Positions 1 through 10,092 of a stretch of DNA of 64,000 nucleotides are shown piece by piece. The position numbers and the translations under genes were made by a program. The DNA is taken from NCBI GenBank assembly GCA_964469215.1, contig CAYXYB010000003.1:140417-204416 (forward strand). The letters run 5' to 3'. Within the stretch, counting starts at the first letter, position 1, and the number at the start of each line of letters is the position of its first letter. A model generated the notes under the pieces. That model searched no databases. It saw only the letters and a program-made list of their open reading frames with translations, and was not told where the DNA came from. The DNA comes from SKPS01 sp964469215. Its GTDB lineage: Bacteria > Bacteroidota > Bacteroidia > Bacteroidales > SKPS01.

Positions 1-453
1 TTTTGTACCGCTATAAAGGCTGAACATAGGAAAGCCCATTCTTCCGGCTACAGAGGCCACATTAACAACTACTCCCCCATCCTGTTCCCTAAAATGCTTT
101 ATCAACAATTTCGTCACACGCATCAGACCGGTTACATTTGTGTCGAACTGCCTGAAAATCTGTATTTCGTCAGCATTTTCAAAAGGCCCTATTGCAGCGT
201 AACCTGCGTTGTTAACCAAAACATCAATCTTCCCAAAATGGTCAACTGCTTCTCCTATAGCATTTTTTATCGTCTCCGGATCCTGAACGTCCAAGCAAAA
301 TAATTTCACACCTGATAGTTCCTGCAGTTTCTCCTCTGTTTCCGGCAGGCGCATTGTCGCAGCAACGTTCCATCCCTGTTTACTGAAATATTCAACCGTC
401 GCCCTTCCTATTCCTGATGATGAACCTGTTATTAAAACTGTATTCTGTTGCAT
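1..453 (-). CDS. SDR-family short-chain dehydrogenase (3' part cut by window edge)
   Basis: Reading from an ATG at 453 on the minus strand gives 151 codons that stay open to the window edge, so the C-terminal half is missing. The N-terminus carries the cofactor loop TGSSSGIG (residues 9-16), the NNAG motif follows, and the last visible residues are YSGTK, a YxxxK catalytic pair that falls exactly on the edge. This is a classical NAD(P)-dependent short-chain dehydrogenase/reductase; the family covers many alcohol, ketone and sugar substrates, so the substrate cannot be named. It is transcribed away from the TonB-like gene at 616, with a shared 162-bp divergent intergenic region. Confidence 0.9.
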   Translation of the reverse strand, partial: MQQNTVLITGSSSGIGRATVEYFSKQGWNVAATMRLPETEEKLQELSGVKLFCLDVQDPETIKNAIGEAVDHFGKIDVLVNNAGYAAIGPFENADEIQIFRQFDTNVTGLMRVTKLLIKHFREQDGGVVVNVASVAGRMGFPMFSLYSGTK

Positions 454-615
454 TTCAATCTTTTTCTGATAGTTTCAGTATTTTTTATCAAACCAATTAA
501 GGATAAGATACGAAATTATAAATTATATTACATCATATTTCCAATAAACAGTTTATTGAACCGATATGTTTTTTATTATTGCAAAATAAAGCGTTTAATT
601 ATCTTCTTCTGAATT

Positions 616-1068
616 ATGACAATCAAAAAGATCAATCTGCTATTGTTTTTATCCCTTTTAAGCTGCGCCCTGTTCTCACAAGCTGTTGACAGTACCATAA
701 AAGGAAAACAAACCTTACCAACTGATACCGGTGATATAATTTATCAGTTTGTTGAAGAAATGGCAACATTTCCCGGTGGAGATAAAGCCATGTATGATCA
801 TTTTGCGAAAAACACCGTTTATCCTGCTTTGGCAAAGGAAAAGAACATCCAGGGGACTGTTTTTGTCCAGTTTGTGGTTGAGAAGGATGGTACTATTACC
901 AATATAAGTATTAAGCAGAGTACTGCACCTGAATGCAATGAAGCAGCTCTTACTGTTGTAAGATCAATGCCTAGATGGAACCCGGGAAAACAAAGGGGAA
1001 AACCGATTAGGTTGATGTATGTTCTTCCGGTAAAATTTCAGCTTGATTCGGGAAAGTCAGGCAAATAG
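616..1068 (+). CDS. Small secreted TonB C-terminal-domain protein
   Basis: This 150-residue protein has an N-terminal signal peptide (KKINLLLFLSLLSCALFSQA) and then a TonB C-terminal domain: FPGGDKAMYDHFAKN, the YPALAKEKNIQGTVFVQFVV strand block, VEKDGTITN and the terminal MPRWNPGKQRGKPIR. Unlike a true TonB it has no visible proline-rich spacer, and a cleavable signal replaces the usual anchor. Such stand-alone domains are common in Bacteroidota, where they sit in the periplasm and may contact TonB-dependent receptors or act as adaptors. The partner is unknown. The gene precedes the large transglutaminase-like gene by 104 bp and could share its transcript. Confidence 0.8.
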   Translation: MTIKKINLLLFLSLLSCALFSQAVDSTIKGKQTLPTDTGDIIYQFVEEMATFPGGDKAMYDHFAKNTVYPALAKEKNIQGTVFVQFVVEKDGTITNISIKQSTAPECNEAALTVVRSMPRWNPGKQRGKPIRLMYVLPVKFQLDSGKSGK

Positions 1069-1172
1069 CAAAGCATTATATCATTGTTTTTTAGTCAATA
1101 ATCTCTTTTTGAAGGAGTTAAAATATTTATATTCAAACACATAAAATACATTACTCATTTAAATCAAATCAG

Positions 1173-4100
1173 ATGTACAGGATATTAATAGTTTTGATTA
1201 TTTCAGTGTTCCATTTAATACACGTAAAGGCGATAAACGATCCTGACCTTAAAAAAGGGTGGGATAATTTTGCTTTGAATCAGTTTAATCAGGCAGAGAT
1301 CCATTTCAAAAAAGCTCTCAATGGCCCAAACAAGGCTGATGCCCATCTTGCACTTTCCCTTCTTGGGGCTGCAACAGACAATGATCAGATGGCAACTGAG
1401 CATCAATATCAGTTGTATAAAACTGCCAAAAAACCTGAGCCTTACATAGAAGCACTATGGTCGATATGGGAAGGGTCTGATGTTGATGTTATGCTTCAAT
1501 TTCTTAACGATCTGGCACAGAGTGAAGACGGCAAACTTCAGGCAATGGCAAATCAGGCTCTTGGTTATCATTACCGGAAAACAAACAAGCTTTCAAAATC
1601 AGCAGAATACTACAAGAAAACAGGAGCTGTGCTGGAGTGGCAGGTTTTAGGTGAGTTTGAAAACATCTCTGAAAGCGGATTTGATAAGGATTATGGAGCA
1701 GTTTCTCATCCAGAGGTCAACTATGCATTCAAGAACAAACACGGAGCAGATGTTTACTGGTTCGATATAAAAGCGCCGTTGTACAACAACTGGATCGACC
1801 TTGAGTATTTTTTTGATGGTACAAATTCAATAATTTATGCCCAGAATTATTGTCAGAGCCAAAAAGATCAGGATGTACAATTCAGATTAGGAACCTCCGG
1901 ATCTGTAAAGGTATGGCTTAATGACAAGCTTATCTTCAGTGAATCTGAGGAGCGCAATAATGATCTGGACACCTATATTTTTTCTGCCAGGTTGATAAAG
2001 GGTTACAACAGGATATTGATACAGGTGGGAAGCAGCGAAATTGACGACATCAATTTCCTGCTCCGTATCACCAATAGCAGAGGAGCACCAATTGAAGGGC
2101 TTACATATTCAACTGCAAGGAAGCCTTATCCTAAAAGTTATAATTTTGAAAGTGAAGTTTTTCCTTCAGCAAACGAAAAGTATTTGCAGAAACAGATTTC
2201 CGACAATCCAGATGACTTGCAAAACTATCTGGTATTAAATCAGCTTTATCTTACCGATCAGATGACTTATAAGGCAAAACGGATTCTGAAGGTTGCCAGG
2301 GAGAAGTTTCCTGATTGCAGTTATCTTACCATGCAACTTGCCCAGGCACATTCACAGGATAACAACAGAACCGAGTTTTCGAAATGCCTCGAAGAGATAA
2401 AAACCAAAGATCCTGATTTTCCACTGGCAATGGATGAACTATTTGATGAGGCGATATCAATAAAGAATTATGGTGAAGCCAAAACCATTCTTGAAAAAAT
2501 TAAAAAACGGTATCCAAATTCTATTGATGTTTATTCAAAAAAGATAGAGATAGCGAGTGAAAACAAAGAGTATCAGGAGTTGATAGAACTCATAATGGAA
2601 GCACACAAGCTCTATCCTGATTATTACGATTTTGTTAATCTTCGGGTAGCTGTTGAACAGGAAGTTAAGAAAAATCCCAAAGGAGCAATAAAGATTCTCA
2701 ACAAGTATATTAAGGGTAATCTCAATGAATCGGCAATAAATGATCTTATGGACATATATCTTAATCTGGGCCAGGTTTCAAAAGCAATTGACCTTCTTGA
2801 GCAACGAACCCAAAGAAACCCTATTGCGGTTTCGGCATACCACAAACTTTACCAGATATACTTCCATACCAGCAATTACAAGAAAGCCGAAGAACTGATC
2901 AGAGAGTGCATAAAGATTGCTCCTTATATTGGAGCTTATCATATGTCGCTTGGTGAGGCTCTGGCAGAGATGAAACAGGATGCTAAAGCCAAAGAATCGT
3001 TTGAAGGGGCAATTTATTACGATCCAAATAATTATGATGCCCGCGAGAAGCTGAGAAAACTGCATGGCCTCGATGATATATTCGACCTGTTTGAAAAGAT
3101 TGATGTATATGAGACATATAAAAAATCACCTGCATCATCGGAATATCCTGACGATAACAGCATTATTCTGCTCGATGTTGTTCAGAAGGTTGTTTATCCC
3201 GGTGGAGGATCTCAGGAGAAGAGGATTCTGGTGGCAAAACCACTAAATACAAAAGGGGTTGATACCTGGAAAGAATATGTAATCCCGATATACAGCAATC
3301 AAAGTGCAATTATAGAAAAAATGGAAGTTCTGAAAAAGAACGGCAGTAAGATTGAAGCTCAACGTTCAGGCGCACACGTTGCTTTTCCTGATCTCGAGGA
3401 AGGAGATGCAATACACATTACCTGGAAAGTAAGCAACTATTACAGTGGTATTCTTTCAAGAAACTTCTGGGCGATGCACTACTTCAGTTATCTTATCCCT
3501 GTTAAACATTCCAACTATAGCATTCTTGTCCCTAAAGACACTGAATTCAGATATCGTACAAACAGTATAGATATTGAACCCGCCATCAGCAATAAAGAGG
3601 GATTCAAATTATATGTATGGAAAGCTGAAGACCGTCCTGCAATACGCGAAGAAAGATATATGCCGGTATTATCTGAAGTTGGCAGTGTTCTGCATATATC
3701 TTCCTTCGACAACTGGAATAGTATCTCAAAATGGTATGCAGACCTCGCACATGCCAAAGCCAAGGTGGATTTTGAGATAAGAGAGACCGTAAACTCAATT
3801 TTTGAGGGTAAAGATGGCCTTACTGATGAAGAGAAAGTCAAAGAGATCTATAATTATATCCTGAGGAATATAAGATATAGTTCAGTTCCATTCATTCAGA
3901 GTGCAATGATACCAATGAAAGCATCAAGGACACTCAGTCAGAAACAGGGTGACTGCAAGGATGTCTCAACACTTTTTGTAGCAATGTGCAAAACACAGGG
4001 AATAAATGCTCAAATTATGCTTGTAAGCACAAGACAATACGGAATTAACCGCATGCCTTTGCCAGGAATCAGTTTTAACCATGCCATTGCAAAGGTAACT

Positions 4101-4898
4101 CTCAACAATAGAGATTATTATATCGAATTAACTTCTGACAACCTTCCATTCTCAGCCGGACTTGAATCTGTAAAAAATGTTTTTGCATTGGATATCCCCA
4201 TTGATAAATCAGAGGTAGTTGATGCAATAGTTCTTAACCCGGCATCAAGAATCAAAAATAACCTAATCAGAAAAACCATTGTTTCGTTCAGGGATGACCT
4301 GATGGAGGTCTCTAAAGATAACTGGCGCACGGGAGTTGAAGCAGCATATTTTCGTGACATTTACAAAGACCTGGGTCTTGAACGGCAGGAGAAGAAGATG
4401 CAGGAATCAATAACCGGAAGTTATCCCAAAATCAAACTTACTAGTTTCAAATTCGACGAATCCTTGAATAGTCTTTCAGATACTCTTACATATAAATTTG
4501 CTTATGAGGTTCCCAACATTTTCACAGAGATTGGTAAGATGCAGATTTTTGAATTACCCTGGAGCGATAAATTCGACAATCCACCCTTCATGGCTACTGA
4601 CGAACGAAAATTCCCGATAGAGTTATGGAAATATCTTGATGTGGAAACTTATGAAGAGGAACTTGTGATTGCCATTCCAACAGGGAAAAAGCTCACCGAG
4701 GTGCCGAAGAACATATCAATCACATGTTATAATGCTGACTATTCACTTACCTATAAAAGAGCTGGAAATCAATTTATCATTAAAAGAACTCTAATTATTA
4801 AAGATGATCAGGTAAAGCCTGAGCATTATGTTGAGTTTAAAAAGTTCATTGGTGACGTCGTGAAAGCCGATAAGAAGCAAATTGGTTTTTCAACCTAG
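1173..4898 (+). CDS. TPR / DUF3857 / transglutaminase-like secreted protein
   Basis: A 1241-residue exported protein with a signal peptide (MYRILIVLIISVFHLIHVKA). Residues about 30-160 and 340-640 are helical TPR-like repeats; about 670-850 match the beta-rich DUF3857 type; a transglutaminase-like core follows. The papain-like triad is readable: Cys928 in QGDCKD, His970 in NHAIAK and Asp989 in ELTSDN. In Bacteroidota, DUF3857-transglutaminase proteins are periplasmic or surface proteins of unsettled role, proposed to act on peptides or cross-links. All three catalytic residues are present, so activity is plausible. The first TPR block being separated from the second by an Ig/jelly-roll-like segment (about 190-310) is less usual. 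Confidence 0.82.
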   Translation: MYRILIVLIISVFHLIHVKAINDPDLKKGWDNFALNQFNQAEIHFKKALNGPNKADAHLALSLLGAATDNDQMATEHQYQLYKTAKKPEPYIEALWSIWEGSDVDVMLQFLNDLAQSEDGKLQAMANQALGYHYRKTNKLSKSAEYYKKTGAVLEWQVLGEFENISESGFDKDYGAVSHPEVNYAFKNKHGADVYWFDIKAPLYNNWIDLEYFFDGTNSIIYAQNYCQSQKDQDVQFRLGTSGSVKVWLNDKLIFSESEERNNDLDTYIFSARLIKGYNRILIQVGSSEIDDINFLLRITNSRGAPIEGLTYSTARKPYPKSYNFESEVFPSANEKYLQKQISDNPDDLQNYLVLNQLYLTDQMTYKAKRILKVAREKFPDCSYLTMQLAQAHSQDNNRTEFSKCLEEIKTKDPDFPLAMDELFDEAISIKNYGEAKTILEKIKKRYPNSIDVYSKKIEIASENKEYQELIELIMEAHKLYPDYYDFVNLRVAVEQEVKKNPKGAIKILNKYIKGNLNESAINDLMDIYLNLGQVSKAIDLLEQRTQRNPIAVSAYHKLYQIYFHTSNYKKAEELIRECIKIAPYIGAYHMSLGEALAEMKQDAKAKESFEGAIYYDPNNYDAREKLRKLHGLDDIFDLFEKIDVYETYKKSPASSEYPDDNSIILLDVVQKVVYPGGGSQEKRILVAKPLNTKGVDTWKEYVIPIYSNQSAIIEKMEVLKKNGSKIEAQRSGAHVAFPDLEEGDAIHITWKVSNYYSGILSRNFWAMHYFSYLIPVKHSNYSILVPKDTEFRYRTNSIDIEPAISNKEGFKLYVWKAEDRPAIREERYMPVLSEVGSVLHISSFDNWNSISKWYADLAHAKAKVDFEIRETVNSIFEGKDGLTDEEKVKEIYNYILRNIRYSSVPFIQSAMIPMKASRTLSQKQGDCKDVSTLFVAMCKTQGINAQIMLVSTRQYGINRMPLPGISFNHAIAKVTLNNRDYYIELTSDNLPFSAGLESVKNVFALDIPIDKSEVVDAIVLNPASRIKNNLIRKTIVSFRDDLMEVSKDNWRTGVEAAYFRDIYKDLGLERQEKKMQESITGSYPKIKLTSFKFDESLNSLSDTLTYKFAYEVPNIFTEIGKMQIFELPWSDKFDNPPFMATDERKFPIELWKYLDVETYEEELVIAIPTGKKLTEVPKNISITCYNADYSLTYKRAGNQFIIKRTLIIKDDQVKPEHYVEFKKFIGDVVKADKKQIGFST

Positions 4899-4927
4899 TC
4901 GACGAAAATTACAACATCATATTCAGG

Positions 4928-4951
4928 AGGCCGGAGATCACAATCCGGCCT
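4928..4951. terminator. Hairpin overlapping the sucD stop
   Basis: An 8-bp perfect inverted repeat (AGGCCGGA / TCCGGCCT, 8-nt loop) lies between the convergent 1173-4898 gene and sucD and includes the last sucD codons. There is no clean T-run on either side, so it is a weak terminator candidate or an mRNA 3' end stabiliser. Confidence 0.35.
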
Positions 4952-5804
4952 TCATGGTTTTGCCAATATGAGCCGGCGAATCAACAACAAGGACACCTGC
5001 TTTTCTAAGTACCTCTTTTTTGGCTTCTGCGGTATCATCCGCACCTCCTATGATGGCACCTGCATGCCCCATGGTTCGCCCTTTTGGAGCAGTAGCGCCG
5101 GCAATAAATGCAATCACCGGTTTATTCATATTTTCCGAAAGCCATTGGGCTGCCTCAGATTCCATATGGCCTCCTATCTCGCCGATTAAAACAATACCCT
5201 TTGTTTCGGGATCATCCATAAAAAGCTTCACTGCATCTGCTGTTGAGGTGCCAACGATGGGATCTCCGCCTATACCAATGGCGGTAGTTTGCCCCAGCCC
5301 TTCACGGGTAAGCTGGTCAACAGCCTCATAGGTTAAGGTGCCTGATCTGGAAACAATCCCGATGATTCCTTTTCTATGTATGAAGCCCGGCATAATACCA
5401 ACTTTGGCTTCACCCGGAGTGATAATACCCGGACAATTTGGACCAATTAACCTGCATCCTTTATTGGAAAGATATTCCTTTACTTTTATCATGTCCCTCA
5501 CAGGGATCCCCTCAGTGATACATACAACCACACCAATACCTGCGTCAGCAGCTTCAATTATAGCATCAGCACCGTATGCCGGAGGCACAAAAACTACCGA
5601 TACGTCAGCTCCGGTATGTTTCACTGCATCGTAAACAGTGTTGAAAACAGGTCTTTCAAGGTGGATGGATCCACCCTTACCCGGAGTTACCCCTCCTACG
5701 ATCCGCGTACCGTATTCGATCATCTGGGAAGCATGAAAACTACCTTCCTTTCCGGTGAAACCCTGTACGAGAACCCGGGAATGTTTGTTAACAAGAATAC
5801 TCAT
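4938..5804 (-). CDS. sucD: Succinyl-CoA synthetase alpha subunit
   Basis: A 288-residue protein of the expected family length. The N-terminal CoA-binding fold includes VQGFTGKEGSFH, GGVTPGKGG and GPNCPGIITP; the ligase half has GIVSRSGTLTYEA, GIGGDPIVGT and IGEIGGH, and the phospho-histidine lies in GRTMGHAGAI. The enzyme interconverts succinyl-CoA and succinate with nucleotide phosphorylation in the TCA or reductive succinate pathway, as a partner of the beta subunit SucC. The matching sucC lies 36 kb away (41512-42702) rather than adjacent. The start is 14 bp after the stop of the C25 peptidase gene, so read-through transcription from it is possible. A hairpin overlaps the 3' end. Confidence 0.96.
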   Translation of the reverse strand: MSILVNKHSRVLVQGFTGKEGSFHASQMIEYGTRIVGGVTPGKGGSIHLERPVFNTVYDAVKHTGADVSVVFVPPAYGADAIIEAADAGIGVVVCITEGIPVRDMIKVKEYLSNKGCRLIGPNCPGIITPGEAKVGIMPGFIHRKGIIGIVSRSGTLTYEAVDQLTREGLGQTTAIGIGGDPIVGTSTADAVKLFMDDPETKGIVLIGEIGGHMESEAAQWLSENMNKPVIAFIAGATAPKGRTMGHAGAIIGGADDTAEAKKEVLRKAGVLVVDSPAHIGKTMKAGL

Positions 5805-5818
5805 TCTGAGGTAATGTT

Positions 5819-8800
5819 TTATCTGGGTGCAACAATCAACTTAACTGTTTTATTGAAGCCTGAAGTCGAAATATTCATCAGCCAGATCCCTGGAATAAGT
5901 GACGATATATCCAACTCATGTTTATTAATACCAAAATTGCTTGAGTGTTTCATAGAAGAAACCAACCTTCCGGCCGGATCGGTGAAAGTGATTAAAACAG
6001 GATCATTGTTCATGCTGGCATATTCCACTATCAGTTTTCCAACAGCAGGGTTGGGATAATATCTGAATGCAGACTCCCCTGTTTTATCATCAATACCTGT
6101 AGTTATGCCGATAGTTTGTGTCGAAAGGTCTGACCCACATTCATTCTGTACCTGAAGAGTAACCATATACTGCCCCGGCGTCTGATAGACATAAAATGGA
6201 TGTTGCAGGGTGCTGGTGGCTCCATCTCCAAGATTCCAGAGATAGGAATCGGCATGCAGAGAATTGTTTGCGAACTGGACCTGATTGGTATTGATGGTAT
6301 AGCTGAACTGTGAAACAGGTAATAAAGAATCGGATATTATTGCATTAACCTGAGTTCTGGAGCTTGTGCATGGCTCTTCAGCTACCTCCCAGTCATAGAA
6401 GTAATAATAATATCCGGTTGGATTGGAGGTTGCACTTGTAGAATGTATACTTAAGAGTCCTGGAATATCATAAGGGTATGAAAGTCCCGAATTATTTCTG
6501 TAAAGGTTTGGAGTTCCTGCACATACCAGTCGCAGATTATTAGCAACCGGAACGTCGAAATTAATGGTTACCCTGCTTTCACCTGCAGGAACAAAGAGGG
6601 TCACAGTTTTCAAGGTTGTACCTGAACTGTTTCTGAGTTGAATTGTGCGGTTTCCGCCGCTTTGGGCAAAAACTTTAACGGAATTGATTCTAAATGTTGC
6701 CATGGCATTAAAGACCAGGTAATGTTCATAGGCGAGGAAATCCCCATCTCCGTTATTGTCAGGTTTGCCGGCATATTTTAATGGTGCAGGCAACTCAGAT
6801 TGAACATAATATGTTGTTGATTGATTGAGTGCAGGGGTGACAAAAACTGGTCCGGTTGCAATTGGTGTCCCTCCAGTGGGTTGATCATACCAGTTTATGT
6901 TGGCGTTACCCGTAGCCTGGAGGGTTACCTTCCCACTTTTGCAACGAATTACATCGGCTGCAACCGGAGTAACCGGCATATTAACATTGACAATTCCGTA
7001 CTTTACAACCGAATCAGTACCAAACTGGTTAACAGTTACAAGTGAAACGTTATACGTACCGTTTTGGGAATATTGATGTTGCGGGTTTTGCTGGGTTGAA
7101 GTGGTTCCATCACCAAAATGCCATGTCCACGAAGATGGCCCGTTGAAGGTAAGATCCGTGAATTCAAACACTCCTGTGCAATGATTGGAGTCAGTAAGGA
7201 TAAAGTTAGCCTGAGGAGGTGAATTAGGATACGAACATTGAAATGAGAGTTTAAAACCGGGAAAGCTATTGTTTGCGTTGGTCAATTGCCTGATAGTTAT
7301 ACTTCCTGTAGTTGACGATAACATTCCGTTTACGCCTGGCAAAGTATTTCCGGTATATGATCCGATTAGCGGACTGGAGGTATTTGGCCCATTATAAATT
7401 CTTAGATAATCTGCGCTATTCTCAAAGCTGAAACTGCTGAACAGAAGGTTTATTGCTGATGCTCCCGAAGGAGATATCGTTATGGTACCATCAGATGAAT
7501 TCGAATAGTTAAGATCACCGCCGTCATCCATCAGTAATCCTGAACAGTTTGCAATTACATCACTTCCGTTTGCAGGAACAGCATAGGTGCATATTGAATC
7601 AATCAAAATGGAGGTTGATGAAGTGTGACTTGCAACACCTGAAACCACCAGGGATATATTTTTTTGCCCACCAAAAACATAATTTATAGTATGAGGTCCC
7701 TGCCCGGTGGCAGTAGCGGGACTGGCACCCAGTCCGAAGTTCCAGAGGTAGTTGGTAATATTGCCTGTACTGGTGCTGGTAAAGGTTATGCTTTCTGCAG
7801 TACAATAGTTGTTGGCTGAATGTGTGAATGCTGATTTCGGGCAACCTCCGGTGATAATAATTGTATCGACATATGCTACAGCATTTGTATCAGTGATGGT
7901 TAATATGGCAAACGTTCCTGAAAGCTGAGGGAAGGTAAGTGTAGCTGTATTATTAACAAGCTGGCATATAGCTATTAATTCACTGTCGACCACAAGTGTA
8001 ACTATACCTGTAGGAGAGTTACTGCTGACGATCAATGATGTATCAATTCCGCATTGAATCGTTCCAGGATGCAAAGCAGTTATTTGCAAAGGCTTCCGAG
8101 TGTAAATACGCATTGATGGATCTCCGAAATAGTGGAACAGTTCATTGGTGTATTGATGTGTACCCCAGGTCTGAGTCATACGAATGAGTGAATGATTCCT
8201 TACATCACCCATGGTAAGGATTGGTGGATGTGAAGAAACATTAGGGTTTTTAATACCTCCTGAGCCTGTAAAAACGGGTATACAACCCGGATTTGCCCAG
8301 ATTGCATCAAAAACACCAAATGCCAGTGCGTCGTTATATCCGCTAAGACTAACCTCTGCATGTCCGAAAACTCCTACTGCACCTCCGGGATACTTCCTGA
8401 GAAAACGCTCAGAGAAGCACTCACCATAATAGTATTTCCCTGTAAGACAGTTGATGGTAAAAACAATCGGAGTTTTAATTCCATTGTTGAGTGCACTTAC
8501 GTTTGAGTTGCTGTAAGCAGGATCTCCCCACCCTGTCTCAAGGCCATGATCCCTGTGCATCACATAAAAAACGCCATTGTTAATTGCAGTATTAATATTT
8601 GTTGCATTTCCGTTCCAGGGGAAAGTGGGTTTGCGAAGATACAGGGGAATAGGTTCACCTGCAGAATATAATCCATTGTTCCAGTTTGTTGGGTTAACAG
8701 ATGAACCGGTAACAAAAACCCGTGTAACATCATAGCCTTGAATATTAGTCATATAATCACGCAACTCTTCGGATGTCTGTGCAAATCTTCGCTCTGCATA

Positions 8801-9967
8801 ACCATTGGAAGCATGCTGGAAATATGCAGCATGGACGGAGGAATTGTAAAATGAAGAATCACTGGGAGGATTGGTTTCATATTGAATGATTTTGGTCACT
8901 ACGTCATTTGCCTCGGCAAGTGTCGATACTGAAATTCTACCTACGGCAAAATCAGCAACAAAATCGTTGCCCGGCCCTGTGCATACATAATATAAATCTG
9001 TTGCAAAAGTTCCGTATGATCCTGTTATCACCTCACCTGGTATATCAGGATGATCGCCAATGATTAGTAAAAAATCGGGTTTTGGAGTCCAGCCATTATA
9101 CCGGTTATGAACTTCTGTTTTTATGTTGGCCGATGTCATCCCCGTTCCATCAATGACTTCAACCCTGTGCCCCATTTGCTGTTTCCACTGTGCAAGCCTT
9201 AATGCGGCAGGCATGTAATTATTGTGTGTGATAAGTATATAATTTGGGGTTGAGCTATGAGAAGATATCCCATTTGTACCTTTGGCAGCAATTTCGCTGC
9301 TGATTCCCATCGAATTAAGAAAATACCTCGGAACCATTTCAAGGAAATGGTATGAATGCATGCCAGGATCCACAAAATGTGTTCCTCCGGAGAAATAAAT
9401 CTCTGCCTCAATGGAGGTATATATTCTCAGCAGTTTTCTATACGGGTTGTATTGAACCGGGAAAAATGTATAAATGCCAAATGAAATCTCCCTCAGGTAC
9501 TGAATATCTCCAACACCCAAAATGTTCTGAGGATAGAACTGGTCTGTTGAATAGAACTGCTCATCAAACTCAAATTCAGGTTCAGGAGCACCGTATGTAT
9601 CGGTTGCAGGTTGCAAAGCAGGGTGGACAGGATAGTCAGAAGGGATATCTATCCAGGTTGCATTTTTTACAGAAATCTGAACATCAGCACCCTGAGGAAT
9701 TGCAATCATCTCATGCCTGCAAGGTAGTGCAGGTTTTCCCACCTCTTTTGTATGGGTAAGTCCACCAAGGCGTATATATTGCCAGGTTACGCCTTCTATT
9801 TCGACAGGATGAGTTGTTATCATGGCAGGAGTCCATTGTAAAGACAAACCTTGAATGCCTTTGTCGTTTATTTCAAAACTGCCTGTTTGAGATTGTTGAG
9901 CTATAAGGCTGATAAATGGAAATAAAACAAACAGTAACCAAATTTGAGATTTAAGTTTTGTTCTCAT
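5819..9967 (-). CDS. Gingipain-type C25 cysteine peptidase with PKD, CUB and T9SS domains
   Basis: A 1382-residue secreted protease with a signal peptide (MRTKLKSQIWLLFVLFPFIS, then LIAQ). A propeptide-like region (about 25-230) precedes the C25 core. His474 (in MHRDHG) and Cys507 (in TINCLTGKYYYGE) form the dyad, 33 residues apart, the same spacing as His211/Cys244 in RgpB of Porphyromonas gingivalis. FHYFGDPSMRIY closes the catalytic domain. Then come an Ig-like segment (about 640-690), a PKD domain, a CUB-like domain (about 805-910), further PKD/Ig-like domains with WxFGDG-type motifs, and a type A T9SS sorting domain starting at YYPNPAVGKL. It is probably exported through the T9SS and surface attached or released. 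Cleavage specificity cannot be read from sequence. Confidence 0.93.
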   Translation of the reverse strand: MRTKLKSQIWLLFVLFPFISLIAQQSQTGSFEINDKGIQGLSLQWTPAMITTHPVEIEGVTWQYIRLGGLTHTKEVGKPALPCRHEMIAIPQGADVQISVKNATWIDIPSDYPVHPALQPATDTYGAPEPEFEFDEQFYSTDQFYPQNILGVGDIQYLREISFGIYTFFPVQYNPYRKLLRIYTSIEAEIYFSGGTHFVDPGMHSYHFLEMVPRYFLNSMGISSEIAAKGTNGISSHSSTPNYILITHNNYMPAALRLAQWKQQMGHRVEVIDGTGMTSANIKTEVHNRYNGWTPKPDFLLIIGDHPDIPGEVITGSYGTFATDLYYVCTGPGNDFVADFAVGRISVSTLAEANDVVTKIIQYETNPPSDSSFYNSSVHAAYFQHASNGYAERRFAQTSEELRDYMTNIQGYDVTRVFVTGSSVNPTNWNNGLYSAGEPIPLYLRKPTFPWNGNATNINTAINNGVFYVMHRDHGLETGWGDPAYSNSNVSALNNGIKTPIVFTINCLTGKYYYGECFSERFLRKYPGGAVGVFGHAEVSLSGYNDALAFGVFDAIWANPGCIPVFTGSGGIKNPNVSSHPPILTMGDVRNHSLIRMTQTWGTHQYTNELFHYFGDPSMRIYTRKPLQITALHPGTIQCGIDTSLIVSSNSPTGIVTLVVDSELIAICQLVNNTATLTFPQLSGTFAILTITDTNAVAYVDTIIITGGCPKSAFTHSANNYCTAESITFTSTSTGNITNYLWNFGLGASPATATGQGPHTINYVFGGQKNISLVVSGVASHTSSTSILIDSICTYAVPANGSDVIANCSGLLMDDGGDLNYSNSSDGTITISPSGASAINLLFSSFSFENSADYLRIYNGPNTSSPLIGSYTGNTLPGVNGMLSSTTGSITIRQLTNANNSFPGFKLSFQCSYPNSPPQANFILTDSNHCTGVFEFTDLTFNGPSSWTWHFGDGTTSTQQNPQHQYSQNGTYNVSLVTVNQFGTDSVVKYGIVNVNMPVTPVAADVIRCKSGKVTLQATGNANINWYDQPTGGTPIATGPVFVTPALNQSTTYYVQSELPAPLKYAGKPDNNGDGDFLAYEHYLVFNAMATFRINSVKVFAQSGGNRTIQLRNSSGTTLKTVTLFVPAGESRVTINFDVPVANNLRLVCAGTPNLYRNNSGLSYPYDIPGLLSIHSTSATSNPTGYYYYFYDWEVAEEPCTSSRTQVNAIISDSLLPVSQFSYTINTNQVQFANNSLHADSYLWNLGDGATSTLQHPFYVYQTPGQYMVTLQVQNECGSDLSTQTIGITTGIDDKTGESAFRYYPNPAVGKLIVEYASMNNDPVLITFTDPAGRLVSSMKHSSNFGINKHELDISSLIPGIWLMNISTSGFNKTVKLIVAPR

Positions 9968-10032
9968 CAGTGTATATTAATATTGTGATTTTCAGGTAAA
10001 TATTTCGGTAATAGACCTTTATTTAATTTCAG

Positions 10033-10048
10033 GCCTATAAATATAGGC
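10033..10048. promoter_or_regulatory. Palindrome between the C25 peptidase and mnmE
   Basis: GCCTATA-AA-TATAGGC is a perfect 7-bp-arm inverted repeat in the 125-bp divergent region. It could be an operator or part of a promoter; no factor can be named. Confidence 0.35.
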
Positions 10049-10080
10049 ATACAAAAATAGTGTTTTTTAATCATCCACCA

Positions 10081-10088
10081 TATCTTTG
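10081..10088 (+). promoter_or_regulatory. Promoter -7-like box (TATCTTTG) before mnmE
   Basis: This matches the Bacteroidota -7 consensus TAnnTTTG. It ends 4 bp before the ATG chosen for mnmE, which would imply an almost leaderless transcript. No convincing -33 TTTG is visible at 19-21 bp, so it may be chance. Confidence 0.3.
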
Positions 10089-10092
10089 CTGT

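Noticed and set aside
5020..5634. Plus-strand open frames inside sucD
   Set aside because: They are opposite-strand shadows of a clearly conserved gene.
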